Source: Sulfitobacter indolifex (GTDB lineage: Bacteria; Pseudomonadota; Alphaproteobacteria; Rhodobacterales; Rhodobacteraceae). Taken from it: 64,000 nt of DNA. Shown here piece after piece: positions 55,968 through 64,000 of the stretch; position 1 is the first letter of the stretch, and each line of letters starts with the position of its first letter. The DNA lies in NCBI RefSeq assembly GCF_022788655.1, contig NZ_CP084951.1, positions 1,674,001 to 1,738,000 of the forward strand. Reading direction: 5' to 3'. The notes under the pieces were generated by a model. That model saw only the letters and a list, made by a program, of their open reading frames with translations, made no database searches and had not been told where the DNA came from. A program made the position numbers and the translations under genes.

Positions 55968-56876
55968 ATGAAATACACGTTGGATGAGATCGAGACCTTT
56001 CTGGCCGTGATGGAGTTGGGAACGATTACAGCGGTTGCCGCGCGGCTGAACCTCTCCAAATCCGTCATCAGCAAGCGCATTTCCGATCTAGAAACCACGC
56101 TTGGTGCCGCGCTGTTTCGCCGGAATGCCGGACGCATCTCACCAACCGAAGCAGCACAAAGACTTGATGATCGGCTTCGCCCGGCCTTGGCTGAACTTAC
56201 CGCCGCAGCAGAAAGTGCCGCCTGGGGCGGTGCAGGGGATGATGTTTTGCGCGGAACGCTTTCAATAGCGGCCCCGATGAGTTTCGGAACGCTGCATCTA
56301 TCGCCCATCATCGCGCGCTTCGCCGCGCAACATCCCAAGCTGGAAATGCGTATCGACTACGATGACCGGGCGCGGGATTTGTTCCGGGATGGATTTGATC
56401 TGGCCGTTCGTATCGGTAACTTGCGTGACACTGCTCTGATGCAGCGTAAGCTTTGCGAGGATGAAACCATTCCGTGTGCCAGTCCCGCCTATCTAGACCG
56501 ATATGGCCGACCTGAAACACTCGATCACCTGGGCGATCATCAGGTCATCGGCTATCAGCATATGTCTAACGCGCAGCTCTGGACTTTCGACAACTCCACG
56601 CCGCCTGCCCTTCACAGCCGCCTTACCTTGAACAATGGCGAAGCGATGCGGGACATGGCGATTGAAGGCCTGGGGGTCGCCATTTTGCCTGCCTTCTTAG
56701 CAATGGCCCCAATAAGGAAGGGTAAGCTGGAACGTATTTTGCCCAACGCCCAAACGCGCAACCTGCCCATTGTGGCAGTCTGGCCGCCGGTATCACCCAT
56801 GCCACAAAAATTGCGTCAGTTTATCGACTATCTAATTGCGGAACTGGAGCATGGCAAACCCTGGACTGCTGTCTGA
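55968..56876 (+). CDS. LysR-family transcriptional regulator
   Basis: The 302-residue protein has the N-terminal winged helix (LDEIETFLAVMELGTITAVAARLNLSKSVISKRISDLE) and a type-2 periplasmic-binding ligand domain (about 90-295). It follows the acetyltransferase-like gene after 30 nt on the same strand. It may control that unit or the pirin/VOC-hydrolase pair. Confidence 0.9.
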   Translation: MKYTLDEIETFLAVMELGTITAVAARLNLSKSVISKRISDLETTLGAALFRRNAGRISPTEAAQRLDDRLRPALAELTAAAESAAWGGAGDDVLRGTLSIAAPMSFGTLHLSPIIARFAAQHPKLEMRIDYDDRARDLFRDGFDLAVRIGNLRDTALMQRKLCEDETIPCASPAYLDRYGRPETLDHLGDHQVIGYQHMSNAQLWTFDNSTPPALHSRLTLNNGEAMRDMAIEGLGVAILPAFLAMAPIRKGKLERILPNAQTRNLPIVAVWPPVSPMPQKLRQFIDYLIAELEHGKPWTAV

Positions 56877-57243
56877 GGAGCGCGCCACAGGCCCAGCCAT
56901 CGCCTTGGTGCTGTCTGATTTGTACTAATACCAACAGGCATGCGGGACGAGCCGCGCTTCCAAAACACTCCGGGACTGCCCGGTCCGACTGAGGGCTGGG
57001 ATAAGGCGTGGGTTTATCTTGTTTTTGCAGGTGTTGGAAATCGCCTTGGCAGCTTCATGAAAAGTCCCTTGGGTGTACCTTGCAACCGAGTGTGGATGCA
57101 GCGCAGAGCTGCTTCGCAGATTTGATAACTGACGTGCGATTGAACGGCCGTTCGGTTTTCCTCGCCCCTGTTGAATGTAAGGCAAAGACCGTGCCTCCAT
57201 GATTATCAAGGGCGGTAACCCATAAGATCTGTCATCGCGTCCA
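56877..57243 (+). other. Gap between LysR and TetR genes
   Basis: Short open frames occur on both strands but none is convincing. The stretch may contain decayed intergenic repeat sequence. Confidence 0.45.
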
Positions 57244-57768
57244 TCACTTTCTCTGTGACCGCAGCGGTTGACTCAGCTGCTTGGCCGCTTCGACCGCGGC
57301 CTCGCCGCGCAAAGGCCATGTCTGCGTGAGGCCCTCGATGATCAACAAAAGCGCGGTGTCAGAACCACCCAGCCCGGTTGCTGCTGCGGCCCGAGAAGCG
57401 ACTTCGGCCTTATGGCGTTCAAGAAGTGCGCGGAGCGGCTGACTGCCGGGATCAGCGGCCACAGCTGCATGAAAGAGGCAGCCGTGTGATGTCTCGGTTT
57501 CCATCCACATACCGATACGCGACAGGATCGTGTCGAGCGCCTGTTCAGGCCCTCTGGGTAGGGCGTCGAAGACACGGGTGAGATAGCGTTGGTGTCGGTT
57601 TTCCAGCGCAGCCAGCACCATTTCTGCCCGAGACGGCGTATATTTATAAAGCGTGCGCAGGCTGACCCCGGCGGCATCACGCAGGTCCTCGACGCTGGGT
57701 TCAGCGAAGCCACGACTGGCAAACGCACGTTCAAGCCCCTCGGATATCTTGCTCATCATATCACTCAT
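57244..57768 (-). CDS. TetR-family transcriptional regulator
   Basis: The 174-residue protein has an N-terminal HTH (SVEDLRDAAGVSLRTLYKYTPSRAEMV) and a helical ligand domain with HGCLFHAAVAADP. It is divergent from the dehydrogenase gene over a double palindrome and probably represses both. Confidence 0.88.
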   Translation of the reverse strand: MSDMMSKISEGLERAFASRGFAEPSVEDLRDAAGVSLRTLYKYTPSRAEMVLAALENRHQRYLTRVFDALPRGPEQALDTILSRIGMWMETETSHGCLFHAAVAADPGSQPLRALLERHKAEVASRAAAATGLGGSDTALLLIIEGLTQTWPLRGEAAVEAAKQLSQPLRSQRK

Positions 57769-57778
57769 ACTTGACGAT

Positions 57779-57822
57779 GTAGAATGATCTCTCTACCTAC
57801 GCAAGTAGAGCAATCATTCTAC
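57779..57822. promoter_or_regulatory. Double palindromic TetR operator
   Basis: Two 18-nt arms (57779-57796 and 57805-57822) are inverse complements at 16 of 18 positions around an 8-nt centre. Each arm is itself near-palindromic, GTAGA-N8-TCTAC, so two operator sites face each other between tetR and the dehydrogenase gene. Confidence 0.75.
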
Positions 57823-57838
57823 ACCGGAGCAATACTAA

Positions 57839-58909
57839 ATGCCACTTCCCGAAACCATGAAAGCTGTAGTCCTCACTGGCCATGGAGGGTTGGACAAACT
57901 CGAATGGCGGGAGGATATGCCGGTTCCGCGTCCGGACGCTGGAGAGGTATTGATCCGTGTGGGCGCGTCGGCGGTGAACAACACCGACGTTAACACTCGA
58001 ACGGGCTGGTATTCTAAAGCCGTGCGCGGCGATACCGGGTCGGCCGCCACGGAGGGATATGCAGGTGCTTCTGATGCCGATGGCGCTTGGTCCGGTGCGC
58101 TCAGCTTTCCGCGCATTCAGGGCGCGGATTGCTGCGGGAAGATCGGTGCGGTCGGCGATGGGATCGACACTGCTCGGATTGGCCAGCGCGTGCTGGTGCG
58201 GCCTATGCACCGCCCTACCGGCGCGGAGCCAGATGGGCTTGTGACCTTCGGGTCGGAGCGCGACGGCGGTTTTGCCGAATACACGACAGTGGACGACGAA
58301 CATGCAGTGCGGATCGACAGTCCGCTCACCGACATCGAACTCGCGTCATTTCCTTGTGCGTTCTCCACCGCTGAAGGCATGATCCAGCGGGCCGGACTGG
58401 GCGCGGAGCGCGTGTTGATCACGGGAGCGTCGGGCGGCGTTGGTTCAGCCGCCGTGCAACTCGCAAAGCGGCGCGGTGCGCATGTCACGGCGTCCACCAG
58501 CCCGGCGAAGATGGATGCGCTGAAAACGCTCGGCGCGGATGCGGTGATGGACCGCAGCGATGCCTATGCGAAGGACGCCTTCGACGTCGTGCTCGACCTC
58601 GTAGGTGGGCCGCGCTGGCCCGAACTGCTTGATGCGTTGGTCCCTCGGGGGCGCTATGTGACATCGGGCGCTATTGCCGGGCCGATTGTCGAACTTGATT
58701 TGCGAACACTCTATCTCAAAGACCTGACTCTGATCGGCAGCACCCGGCAGGATCCGCGCGTCTTCACGGACTTGGTCAGCTACATTGAAGCGGGCGAAAT
58801 CCACCCGGTGGTCGCTGAAACCTATGGATTACGCGATCTGCGCGCGGCGCAAGAGGCATTTCTGGAAAAGTCGCACATGGGTAAAATCGGAGTAACCATC
58901 GCAGGGTAA
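57839..58909 (+). CDS. Zinc-type alcohol dehydrogenase/quinone oxidoreductase-like (MDR) protein
   Basis: The 356-residue protein of the medium-chain reductase family has an N-terminal GroES-like domain (GEVLIRVGASAVNNTDVN) and a Rossmann NADPH site GASGGVGSAAVQLA near residue 200. Zinc-site Cys/His are partial (GADCCGKIG), so it may be a zinc-free quinone reductase. It ends with AQEAFLEKSHMGKIGVTI. Confidence 0.87.
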   Translation: MPLPETMKAVVLTGHGGLDKLEWREDMPVPRPDAGEVLIRVGASAVNNTDVNTRTGWYSKAVRGDTGSAATEGYAGASDADGAWSGALSFPRIQGADCCGKIGAVGDGIDTARIGQRVLVRPMHRPTGAEPDGLVTFGSERDGGFAEYTTVDDEHAVRIDSPLTDIELASFPCAFSTAEGMIQRAGLGAERVLITGASGGVGSAAVQLAKRRGAHVTASTSPAKMDALKTLGADAVMDRSDAYAKDAFDVVLDLVGGPRWPELLDALVPRGRYVTSGAIAGPIVELDLRTLYLKDLTLIGSTRQDPRVFTDLVSYIEAGEIHPVVAETYGLRDLRAAQEAFLEKSHMGKIGVTIAG

Positions 58910-58932
58910 CGGCAACAAGCGATGCAGTGGCG

Positions 58933-59343
58933 TCAATTGGCCCGAGATTGAAGTCGAGCCAAAACGTCCATTGCCTTCGCAGCCTTGTCCGTCGGAACAA
59001 ATACGTGATCATGGTGATAAGCGGCGACCATGTTGCAAGGAATGCCCGCCTCTCCAAGCGCGGTTGACACCGCGGCCGTAAGCCCGACGCCTTCCAGTGA
59101 CGAATACACGTTCAGGGTTATGCACCGCATCGAGTGGGCGGCATCCAGGCCGGCTGCTTCGGCCACTTCGACAGGAACGATCAGCGAGATCCCTTCTTCT
59201 TCCCTGAACGTCGAAATAGCTTGGGGCGAGAGTTCCTCAATGAGTGCGGGATCAGCAGCCGTGATGAACCCAAAAGCGCCCTGTGTAAGCTTGGGCGTCA
59301 TACCTGCAATCATATCGCGGGCCGTTCTCACAACTTCCGGCAT
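58933..59343 (-). CDS. ACT-domain protein
   Basis: The 136-residue protein has a paired ACT-like fold (about 10-65 and 67-130: FGFITAADPALIEEL, ISLIVPVEVAEAAG, VGLTAAVSTALGEAGIPCNM and HHDHVFVP). Such small proteins usually sense amino acids. ATG 59343 has a GGAGGAGAG site. Confidence 0.8.
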   Translation of the reverse strand: MPEVVRTARDMIAGMTPKLTQGAFGFITAADPALIEELSPQAISTFREEEGISLIVPVEVAEAAGLDAAHSMRCITLNVYSSLEGVGLTAAVSTALGEAGIPCNMVAAYHHDHVFVPTDKAAKAMDVLARLQSRAN

Positions 59344-59415
59344 ATTTCTCTCCTCCACCAAAATTTGCCAAAGCATAGCCCTACGGCCTCACCAAAAAGA
59401 AGCCGAATTTGCCGC

Positions 59416-59799
59416 TTAGAACATGCCATTGTCATGGGCACTGGTCTTTGGAAGCTCTTGAAGCACGTCCCAATGCTCCACGATTTTGCCCGCGTCATCC
59501 AGCCGGAAGATGTCGATCCCCGCATATTCCAATCCATCTGGCCAGATTTGATGACAATGCAAAATGACGTGACGACCCTCGGCAAAAGCGCGTTTCACTT
59601 CGACCCGCTTGTCCGGATATTCGGCGGCCATACGCTCGAAATATTCAATGAACCCCTGACGTCCGTTGGCCACATGCGGATTGTGCTGGATGTATTCCTC
59701 GCCCGCGTATCGCTCAATTGCCTCACGCGGGCGGCTTTCATTAAACATCATCTCGTAGAAGGCAATCACGTCGCGTTTCATGATTTCCAGATCAGTCAT
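59416..59799 (-). CDS. NTF2/SnoaL-like protein
   Basis: The 127-residue protein has the cone-shaped NTF2-like fold (EMMFNESRPREAIERYAGEEYIQHNP, FAEGRHVILHCHQIW, IDIFRLDDAGKIVEHWDVLQ). Members are isomerases, dehydratases or binding proteins. Its ATG overlaps the stop of the broken SDR gene by 8 nt. Confidence 0.83.
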   Translation of the reverse strand: MTDLEIMKRDVIAFYEMMFNESRPREAIERYAGEEYIQHNPHVANGRQGFIEYFERMAAEYPDKRVEVKRAFAEGRHVILHCHQIWPDGLEYAGIDIFRLDDAGKIVEHWDVLQELPKTSAHDNGMF

Positions 59800-60106
59800 G
59801 ACCGTTCTCCTTTAACCTTACTGAGATGATGTCCTCTATCGCCGTGACGATCTCCGCAACTTTGGCCGCGTTCGCTGCCTCTTGATGCGGCGGCGCGAAC
59901 TGACCTGCGTCATTGTCGTAATAGCGCCCCGAGGCGGCGGCAAAGTCATCGGACAGTGCTGCGCGGCGCAGGATGTCGGCGCCGATGGAGAGATCGTTGC
60001 CTGCGATGCCAAAGCCTTCCTTGACCATTTTCGAGGCCAGCAGAGAGCCGGGGTTCACCGCGATTAGGGCTGGCCCATCCGGATTGGCGCGAGCCAGCTC
60101 TTGCGA
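59792..60106 (-). pseudogene. Truncated short-chain dehydrogenase (C-terminal fragment)
   Basis: The readable part starts near 60106 with QELARANPDGPALIAVNPGS, then LLASKMVKEGFG, and ends EDIISVRLKENGHD. This is the C-terminal part of an SDR protein. A TAG at 60109-60107 precedes it and the N-terminal Rossmann half is missing. It was probably the upstream partner of the NTF2-like gene. Confidence 0.75.
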
Positions 60107-60189
60107 CTAAAACAGAACCAAGAATCTTCCGAGTTAAGACGCTAATTGGCTTTGCAACCGAGGCATCCCGAATTCCCGTTTTCGCTTTC

Positions 60190-61812
60190 TCACCCCTCTT
60201 TCGCAGTCTCTGCGATAACGTCCACCGCACGCAATGACAGCGCAGCAATCGTCAAGCTGGGGTTGGCGGTGGCCGAGGTTGGAAACGCGCCTGAACCCAG
60301 CAAAAACAGATTGCTATGCTCAAAACTGCGCAGGTCAGGGTCCACGACCGATGTTTTCGCGTCCATCCCCATGCGCAGTGTGCCGATCACATGCCCTGCC
60401 CCTTGGATGTCAGGCGAATGGTTAATCTGTGTAGCACCAAGGGCGGCAAACACTTCATCATGGGCTTCCTGCGCCGCGTCCAGACCCGCGCGGGTGTAGT
60501 CGTCATAGTCGAAATGAATGCGTGGCAAGGGCATTCCGTTGGCGTCTGTTTTGTCGGGGTCTAAGGTTACCCGGTTCTCGGCATTGGGTGATTGCTCGAC
60601 CAACGAGGCCAAACGAATATGCCGCGAGGTCTCATCCTTGATTGCCGCGTCCAATTCCTCACCACGCAGGCCGTCCTGAGCATGCCGGGCCGCTGTTGAG
60701 ATCGGCGCGCCGGTCGGCCATCCGTGGCCGTCGTTGCCGATCTCAATGCGAAAGGCGGCGCGATCTTTGCGGAACTCTCCGTCGCGCAGGTTTTCGATGC
60801 CGGAGGTCGAGAGCGGGCCCCGATAAGGCCAGACCGGCTCTGGCGCCATCGCCCAGCTGAGTTTGGTGGGGTGATCCATCAAGTTACGCCCAACTTGATC
60901 AGAGCCATTTGCAATCCCGTTTTTCGCGCCCTCCTGCGCCGAGTTCAGCAGCAGACGGGGAGATTCAATCGCGTGCGCCGCGACGACGATCACCTTCCCG
61001 CTGGCCGTGCCGGTGCTGCCGTCCGCACGGCGAAAATCGACAGAGGCGATCTTTCCGTCTTCGCCAAGGTTCAACCGTGTCGCCGTGGTTTGATCATGCA
61101 CCACGGCACCCGCTTCTTCAGCCTGACGCACGTGAACTGTCGCATCATATTTTGCTTGGATCGGGCAAATAGGAATACAGGAGGCGTTACCGCAGCATTC
61201 AGGGCGGTCCGCGTGGAACATCGAGTTACGGCCCTGCGGTGTTGCGCTGACCTTATATTTTGAACCCTCAAGGGATTTGACAAATTGCTTGTCCAGATAG
61301 GTCATCGGGATCATCGGCATTGGGAAATCACCAGAACGGGGCGAACCAAGGTCTTCGGAACTGTCCCCCGCCACGCCAATCTCTTGTTCTGCCGCAAGGT
61401 AGAATGGCTCAAGCGTATCATAGTCAATCGGCCAGTCTACCGCGTGGCCATAAAGCGACTTCAGTTTGAAATCAGCAGGCACGTTCCGAAGCGTGGTGCC
61501 GAGCCAATGCCACGTCGTCCCCCCAACCAACTTTATATAGGTCGATTTGAACGTCTCCGGACCCATCTGCTGGTAGTAGTCGTTAATTCGATGGGACACA
61601 GGATGCGGCGCCGTCTCATCATTGGGATAGGCCGATTCAGGCACTTTAATTTTGGCCTTCCAGAAGGTCTCGACCGCTTCAAAACGATCAATCCGCTTGC
61701 CAGTTTCTAGAAAAGCGACTTTCAGCCCCTTTTGCGCCAGTTTAGCCCCGGCAATCGCGCCGGCGACTCCCGTACCGATGATGAGAATGTCTGCGGTGAT
61801 GTCGGATGCCAT
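60190..61812 (-). CDS. GMC-type membrane dehydrogenase, large flavoprotein subunit
   Basis: The 540-residue GMC oxidoreductase has an FAD site IIGTGVAGAIAGAKLA (about 11-26) and a 3Fe-4S-type motif with C206, C207, C212 and C216 (CCGNASCIPICPIQA), typical of the gluconate 2-dehydrogenase and fructose dehydrogenase large subunit. The end is LGSGAFPTSATANPSLTI. The sugar or alcohol substrate is unknown. Confidence 0.87.
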   Translation of the reverse strand: MASDITADILIIGTGVAGAIAGAKLAQKGLKVAFLETGKRIDRFEAVETFWKAKIKVPESAYPNDETAPHPVSHRINDYYQQMGPETFKSTYIKLVGGTTWHWLGTTLRNVPADFKLKSLYGHAVDWPIDYDTLEPFYLAAEQEIGVAGDSSEDLGSPRSGDFPMPMIPMTYLDKQFVKSLEGSKYKVSATPQGRNSMFHADRPECCGNASCIPICPIQAKYDATVHVRQAEEAGAVVHDQTTATRLNLGEDGKIASVDFRRADGSTGTASGKVIVVAAHAIESPRLLLNSAQEGAKNGIANGSDQVGRNLMDHPTKLSWAMAPEPVWPYRGPLSTSGIENLRDGEFRKDRAAFRIEIGNDGHGWPTGAPISTAARHAQDGLRGEELDAAIKDETSRHIRLASLVEQSPNAENRVTLDPDKTDANGMPLPRIHFDYDDYTRAGLDAAQEAHDEVFAALGATQINHSPDIQGAGHVIGTLRMGMDAKTSVVDPDLRSFEHSNLFLLGSGAFPTSATANPSLTIAALSLRAVDVIAETAKEG

Positions 61813-61860
61813 AGGGAAAATCCTTTGGTCGGTAATTTCAGAATAAGACGGAAAGGGTTA

Positions 61861-62301
61861 TTAGCTTTCTGGTGGGTCCGCCCAATACCCCATCGGGCCG
61901 CCGCAATAGGCCATGGGTTTGGTGTAATCCATCGCCTGCCACATAAGTGCGTCGGTATATGTCAGGACCTCCAGATCGTCCGGGTCCGGCGACACGCCAG
62001 AATACCACGCAGCTGCAATCTCATTCGAAAGCGCCTGATCCTCCGCACCCTCTGCAAGAGCCGTGAGATCATCTTTGCGGTCAATGTCAGCGAAGGCTTT
62101 AAGCATCTTCGCAGCAACGTCTTCGAAGAGGTCTTCCTTGCGAAGTGTCTTTTGAGACAGCGCTAAAAACCCTTCTACGTCCAAATTTTCTGCAAAGGCT
62201 CGGGTCGGTATCTGCGTGAGGGAAAGCAATGAGACTGCGGAAACGGCCGATAGCAATCCCCTCCTAGAAATAGTCCCCGGCTGAGAGTTTCTGTTAGCCA
62301 T
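61861..62301 (-). CDS. Sugar-dehydrogenase-complex small subunit (Tat-exported)
   Basis: The 146-residue protein has a Tat signal (SRRGLLSAVSAVSLLSLTQ, about 12-30). The mature part reads FLALSQKTLRKEDLFEDVAA and the end AYCGGPMGYWADPPES is typical of the small subunits of membrane-bound FAD dehydrogenases, which help export the large subunit. It lies upstream of the large subunit in the same operon. No cytochrome subunit follows. Confidence 0.85.
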   Translation of the reverse strand: MANRNSQPGTISRRGLLSAVSAVSLLSLTQIPTRAFAENLDVEGFLALSQKTLRKEDLFEDVAAKMLKAFADIDRKDDLTALAEGAEDQALSNEIAAAWYSGVSPDPDDLEVLTYTDALMWQAMDYTKPMAYCGGPMGYWADPPES

Positions 62302-62673
62302 ATGCTTCACCTCCTGAAAAACTTGACGCCTCGTAATGCAAAGGAGATCAACGCGCGGCACTTACCCTTGGTTCCAGCGATGGGCTGGACTGAAACCTAA
62401 GCGAACTCATTTTGGGGTCGAAGTCGGTTCGTTCTGCGCAGAAAGGCGGTTCGTTCTCCGCAGAAACGTTACACAGATAAGTGTTTCGCGTGTTCCCTCC
62501 GAGCTACAGTTGGCCGGTAGCGGCTGAGCTGCTGTTACCGACTGTGGGTCCGTTTGACGCCGCTCCTGCGAACCGGCATTTCAAAACGGTACAAAGTTCA
62601 AAAATGTGTTGCCGAATAACGTAGGATCGGAATGCCGGAACTCGCTTTCACGCCTGCCAGACAGATTGACATA
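62302..62673 (+). other. Gap upstream of the GMC operon
   Basis: It contains two 20-nt direct copies (62425-62444 and 62447-62466) of a CGGTTCGTTCT-type unit, 19 of 20 identical and 22 nt apart. No gene is visible. It should hold the promoter of the dehydrogenase operon. Confidence 0.5.
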
Positions 62674-64000
62674 TCAAGAACACCCGTTCGTGGAACCGCA
62701 GGTGTTGCATTTCATGCAAGTGCCGTTGCGCACCAGTGTGTAGTTGCCGCATTCGCCGCAGGCCTCGCCTTCATAGCCTTGCATTTTGGCCTTGGTCCGC
62801 GCGTCGAAGCCAACTGCGCGGGGCGCGTCTGAGGCCGGGTCTTTCACCGCCACGGCTAATGCACTGGCGCTGCCGGTCTCCGCTAAGGGTCGCATACCAT
62901 GGCTTGCATTGATGTTTTGCCCCCCTTGTAAAACCACCAATTCCTGCGGCAGACGGTTGCGCAAATAGCCGGAGGAACTGATCTGTTTCAGCACCTCCAA
63001 AGATTTATTTGCCGCACCTTCGCTTAGCTCGCTCACGTTGGCCAAGTTCTCTTCCTCGCCACGACCCAAGTCGTCGAAGGTGGCCCCCTCGGGCTTTACA
63101 TGCGCCAGATCGGTTCGGTCGAGGTAGGACACGGCCAACTCGCGGAACACATAATCAAGGATCGAGGTCGCCTGTTTGATGCTGTCGTTGCCCTGCACCA
63201 TGCCTGCGGGCTCGAACTTGGTGAAGGTGAAAGCGTCGACAAACTCTTCAAGCGGCACGCCGTATTGGAGACCCACGGAGACTGCGATGGCGAAGTTGTT
63301 CATCATTGCGCGGAAACCCGCACCTTCCTTGTGCATGTCGATGAAGATCTCGCCCAGCTTGCCGTCTTCGTATTCGCCAGTGCGCAGATAGACTTTGTGC
63401 CCGCCCACATTCGCCTTTTGGGTATAGCCCTTGCGGCGCTGCGGCATCTTCTCGCGGTGCGACTTGATGATCTCTTTGATGATCACCTTTTCAACGATCT
63501 TCTCGGCCAGTACGGCAGCCTTTTCGTGGGGCGTTCCGCTTTCCAGCGTCTCGGCGGCGTCTTCGTCGTCTTCGACAAGAGCAGCGGCCAGCGGCTGGCT
63601 CAGTTTTGAGCCGTCACGGTAAAGCGCGTTGGCTTTGATGCCTAAGGACCAGCTAAGCTCATATGCCTTCTGGCAGTCTTCGATGGTCGCGTCATTCGGC
63701 ATGTTGATCGTCTTAGAGATCGCCCCCGAAATAAAGCTTTGCGCCGCCGCCATCATGTAGATGTGGCTATTGACCGACAGGTAGCGCTTGCCCTTTTTGC
63801 CACAGGGATTGGCGCAATCGAAGATACCGTAGTGCTCTTCTTTCAGATGCGGCGCACCTTCCAGCGTCATAGTACCGCAAACGTGGTCGTTGGCGGCTTC
63901 AATGTCTGCCTTAGAGAATCCCAAAGAACGGAGCAGATCGAAGGTGGGATCGTTCAGCTTTTCTGTTGGAATGCCCAGAACTTGCGTGCAGAAGGCTTCG
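62674..64000 (-). CDS. nrdJ: B12-dependent ribonucleotide reductase, C-terminal part (partial)
   Basis: The frame continues past the window edge, where it reads [20 protein letters not shown]. The visible part of about 440 residues ends in a Cys-rich tail, [18 protein letters not shown] then [10 protein letters not shown], typical of the zinc-binding and redox tail of class II reductases. NRYS-type central motifs include [14 protein letters not shown]. It converts ribonucleotides to deoxyribonucleotides using adenosylcobalamin. Confidence 0.93.
   Translation of the reverse strand, partial: EAFCTQVLGIPTEKLNDPTFDLLRSLGFSKADIEAANDHVCGTMTLEGAPHLKEEHYGIFDCANPCGKKGKRYLSVNSHIYMMAAAQSFISGAISKTINMPNDATIEDCQKAYELSWSLGIKANALYRDGSKLSQPLAAALVEDDEDAAETLESGTPHEKAAVLAEKIVEKVIIKEIIKSHREKMPQRRKGYTQKANVGGHKVYLRTGEYEDGKLGEIFIDMHKEGAGFRAMMNNFAIAVSVGLQYGVPLEEFVDAFTFTKFEPAGMVQGNDSIKQATSILDYVFRELAVSYLDRTDLAHVKPEGATFDDLGRGEEENLANVSELSEGAANKSLEVLKQISSSGYLRNRLPQELVVLQGGQNINASHGMRPLAETGSASALAVAVKDPASDAPRAVGFDARTKAKMQGYEGEACGECGNYTLVRNGTCMKCNTCGSTNGCS

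Noticed and set aside
62425..62466. CRISPR-like repeats
   Set aside because: Only two copies with a 2-nt gap; no spacers and no cas genes.

Overview
The window looks like a chromosomal segment of an alphaproteobacterium of the order Rhodobacterales (Roseobacter group, Sulfitobacter-like). This rests on gene content and order that I recognise (ihfA followed by a MerR-type gene; argS-SPOR-nagZ-scpA-scpB; double-length Dcd; B12-dependent ribonucleotide reductase), on high GC, and on frequent 4-nt ATGA/GTGA gene overlaps. The genus is inference.

Positions 1-26,800 are mostly core genome: ihfA and a MerR-type regulator, tRNA-Pro(GGG) with a terminator, dcd, then a leftward block (dgt, an SDR-like gene, argS, a SPOR protein, nagZ, scpA, scpB, a small basic protein). 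Next come an ErpA-like Fe-S carrier, an unrecognised 351-aa protein preceded by a small repeat protein, xth, an HNH nuclease, a VOC protein, an esterase, an AlkA-like glycosylase, CobK and an MFS transporter. The chain cysS-cimA-methyltransferase-squalene/phytoene synthase-like is joined throughout by 4-nt overlaps. A small outer-membrane beta-barrel, a PNPOx-like protein, a phospholipase D/nuclease-fold pair and a lipoprotein close this part.

Positions 26,800-39,100 are accessory. A 1,948-residue surface protein (GEVED, SdrD-B-like and DUF11-like domains) is followed directly by an IS3-type transposase remnant, a DUF6194-like gene, a truncated WYL regulator and a frameshifted scrap of a tyrosine recombinase. 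Then comes a complete mercury-resistance locus: merR divergent from merT-merP-merF-merA, a small membrane protein and a second flavin disulfide reductase that has lost the usual C-terminal His. The merR/merT spacer holds the 19-bp-spaced promoter and dyad typical of MerR control.

Positions 39,100-51,100 form a divergent catabolic cluster around a GntR/FCD regulator: one amidohydrolase with the regulator on the minus strand, and on the plus strand a Dpp/Opp-type ABC importer (binding protein, two permeases, two ATPases), a flavin-reductase-like protein, a hydantoin-racemase-like protein and two more amidohydrolases, one lacking the HxH metal motif. It looks like a pathway for import and ring opening of a cyclic amide/ureide or nucleobase-like compound. 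This is the best candidate for an undescribed system.

Positions 51,100-62,300 hold stress and redox genes: an ankyrin protein, a truncated-haemoglobin-like protein next to a scrap of a GlcG/HbpS-type gene, pirin divergent from a VOC-VOC-hydrolase fusion (a perfect 9-bp-arm palindrome lies between them), an acetyltransferase-like gene, LysR, TetR divergent from an alcohol-dehydrogenase-like gene over a double palindrome, an ACT protein, an NTF2-like protein beside a broken SDR gene, and a two-subunit GMC dehydrogenase. The window ends inside a B12-dependent ribonucleotide reductase gene.
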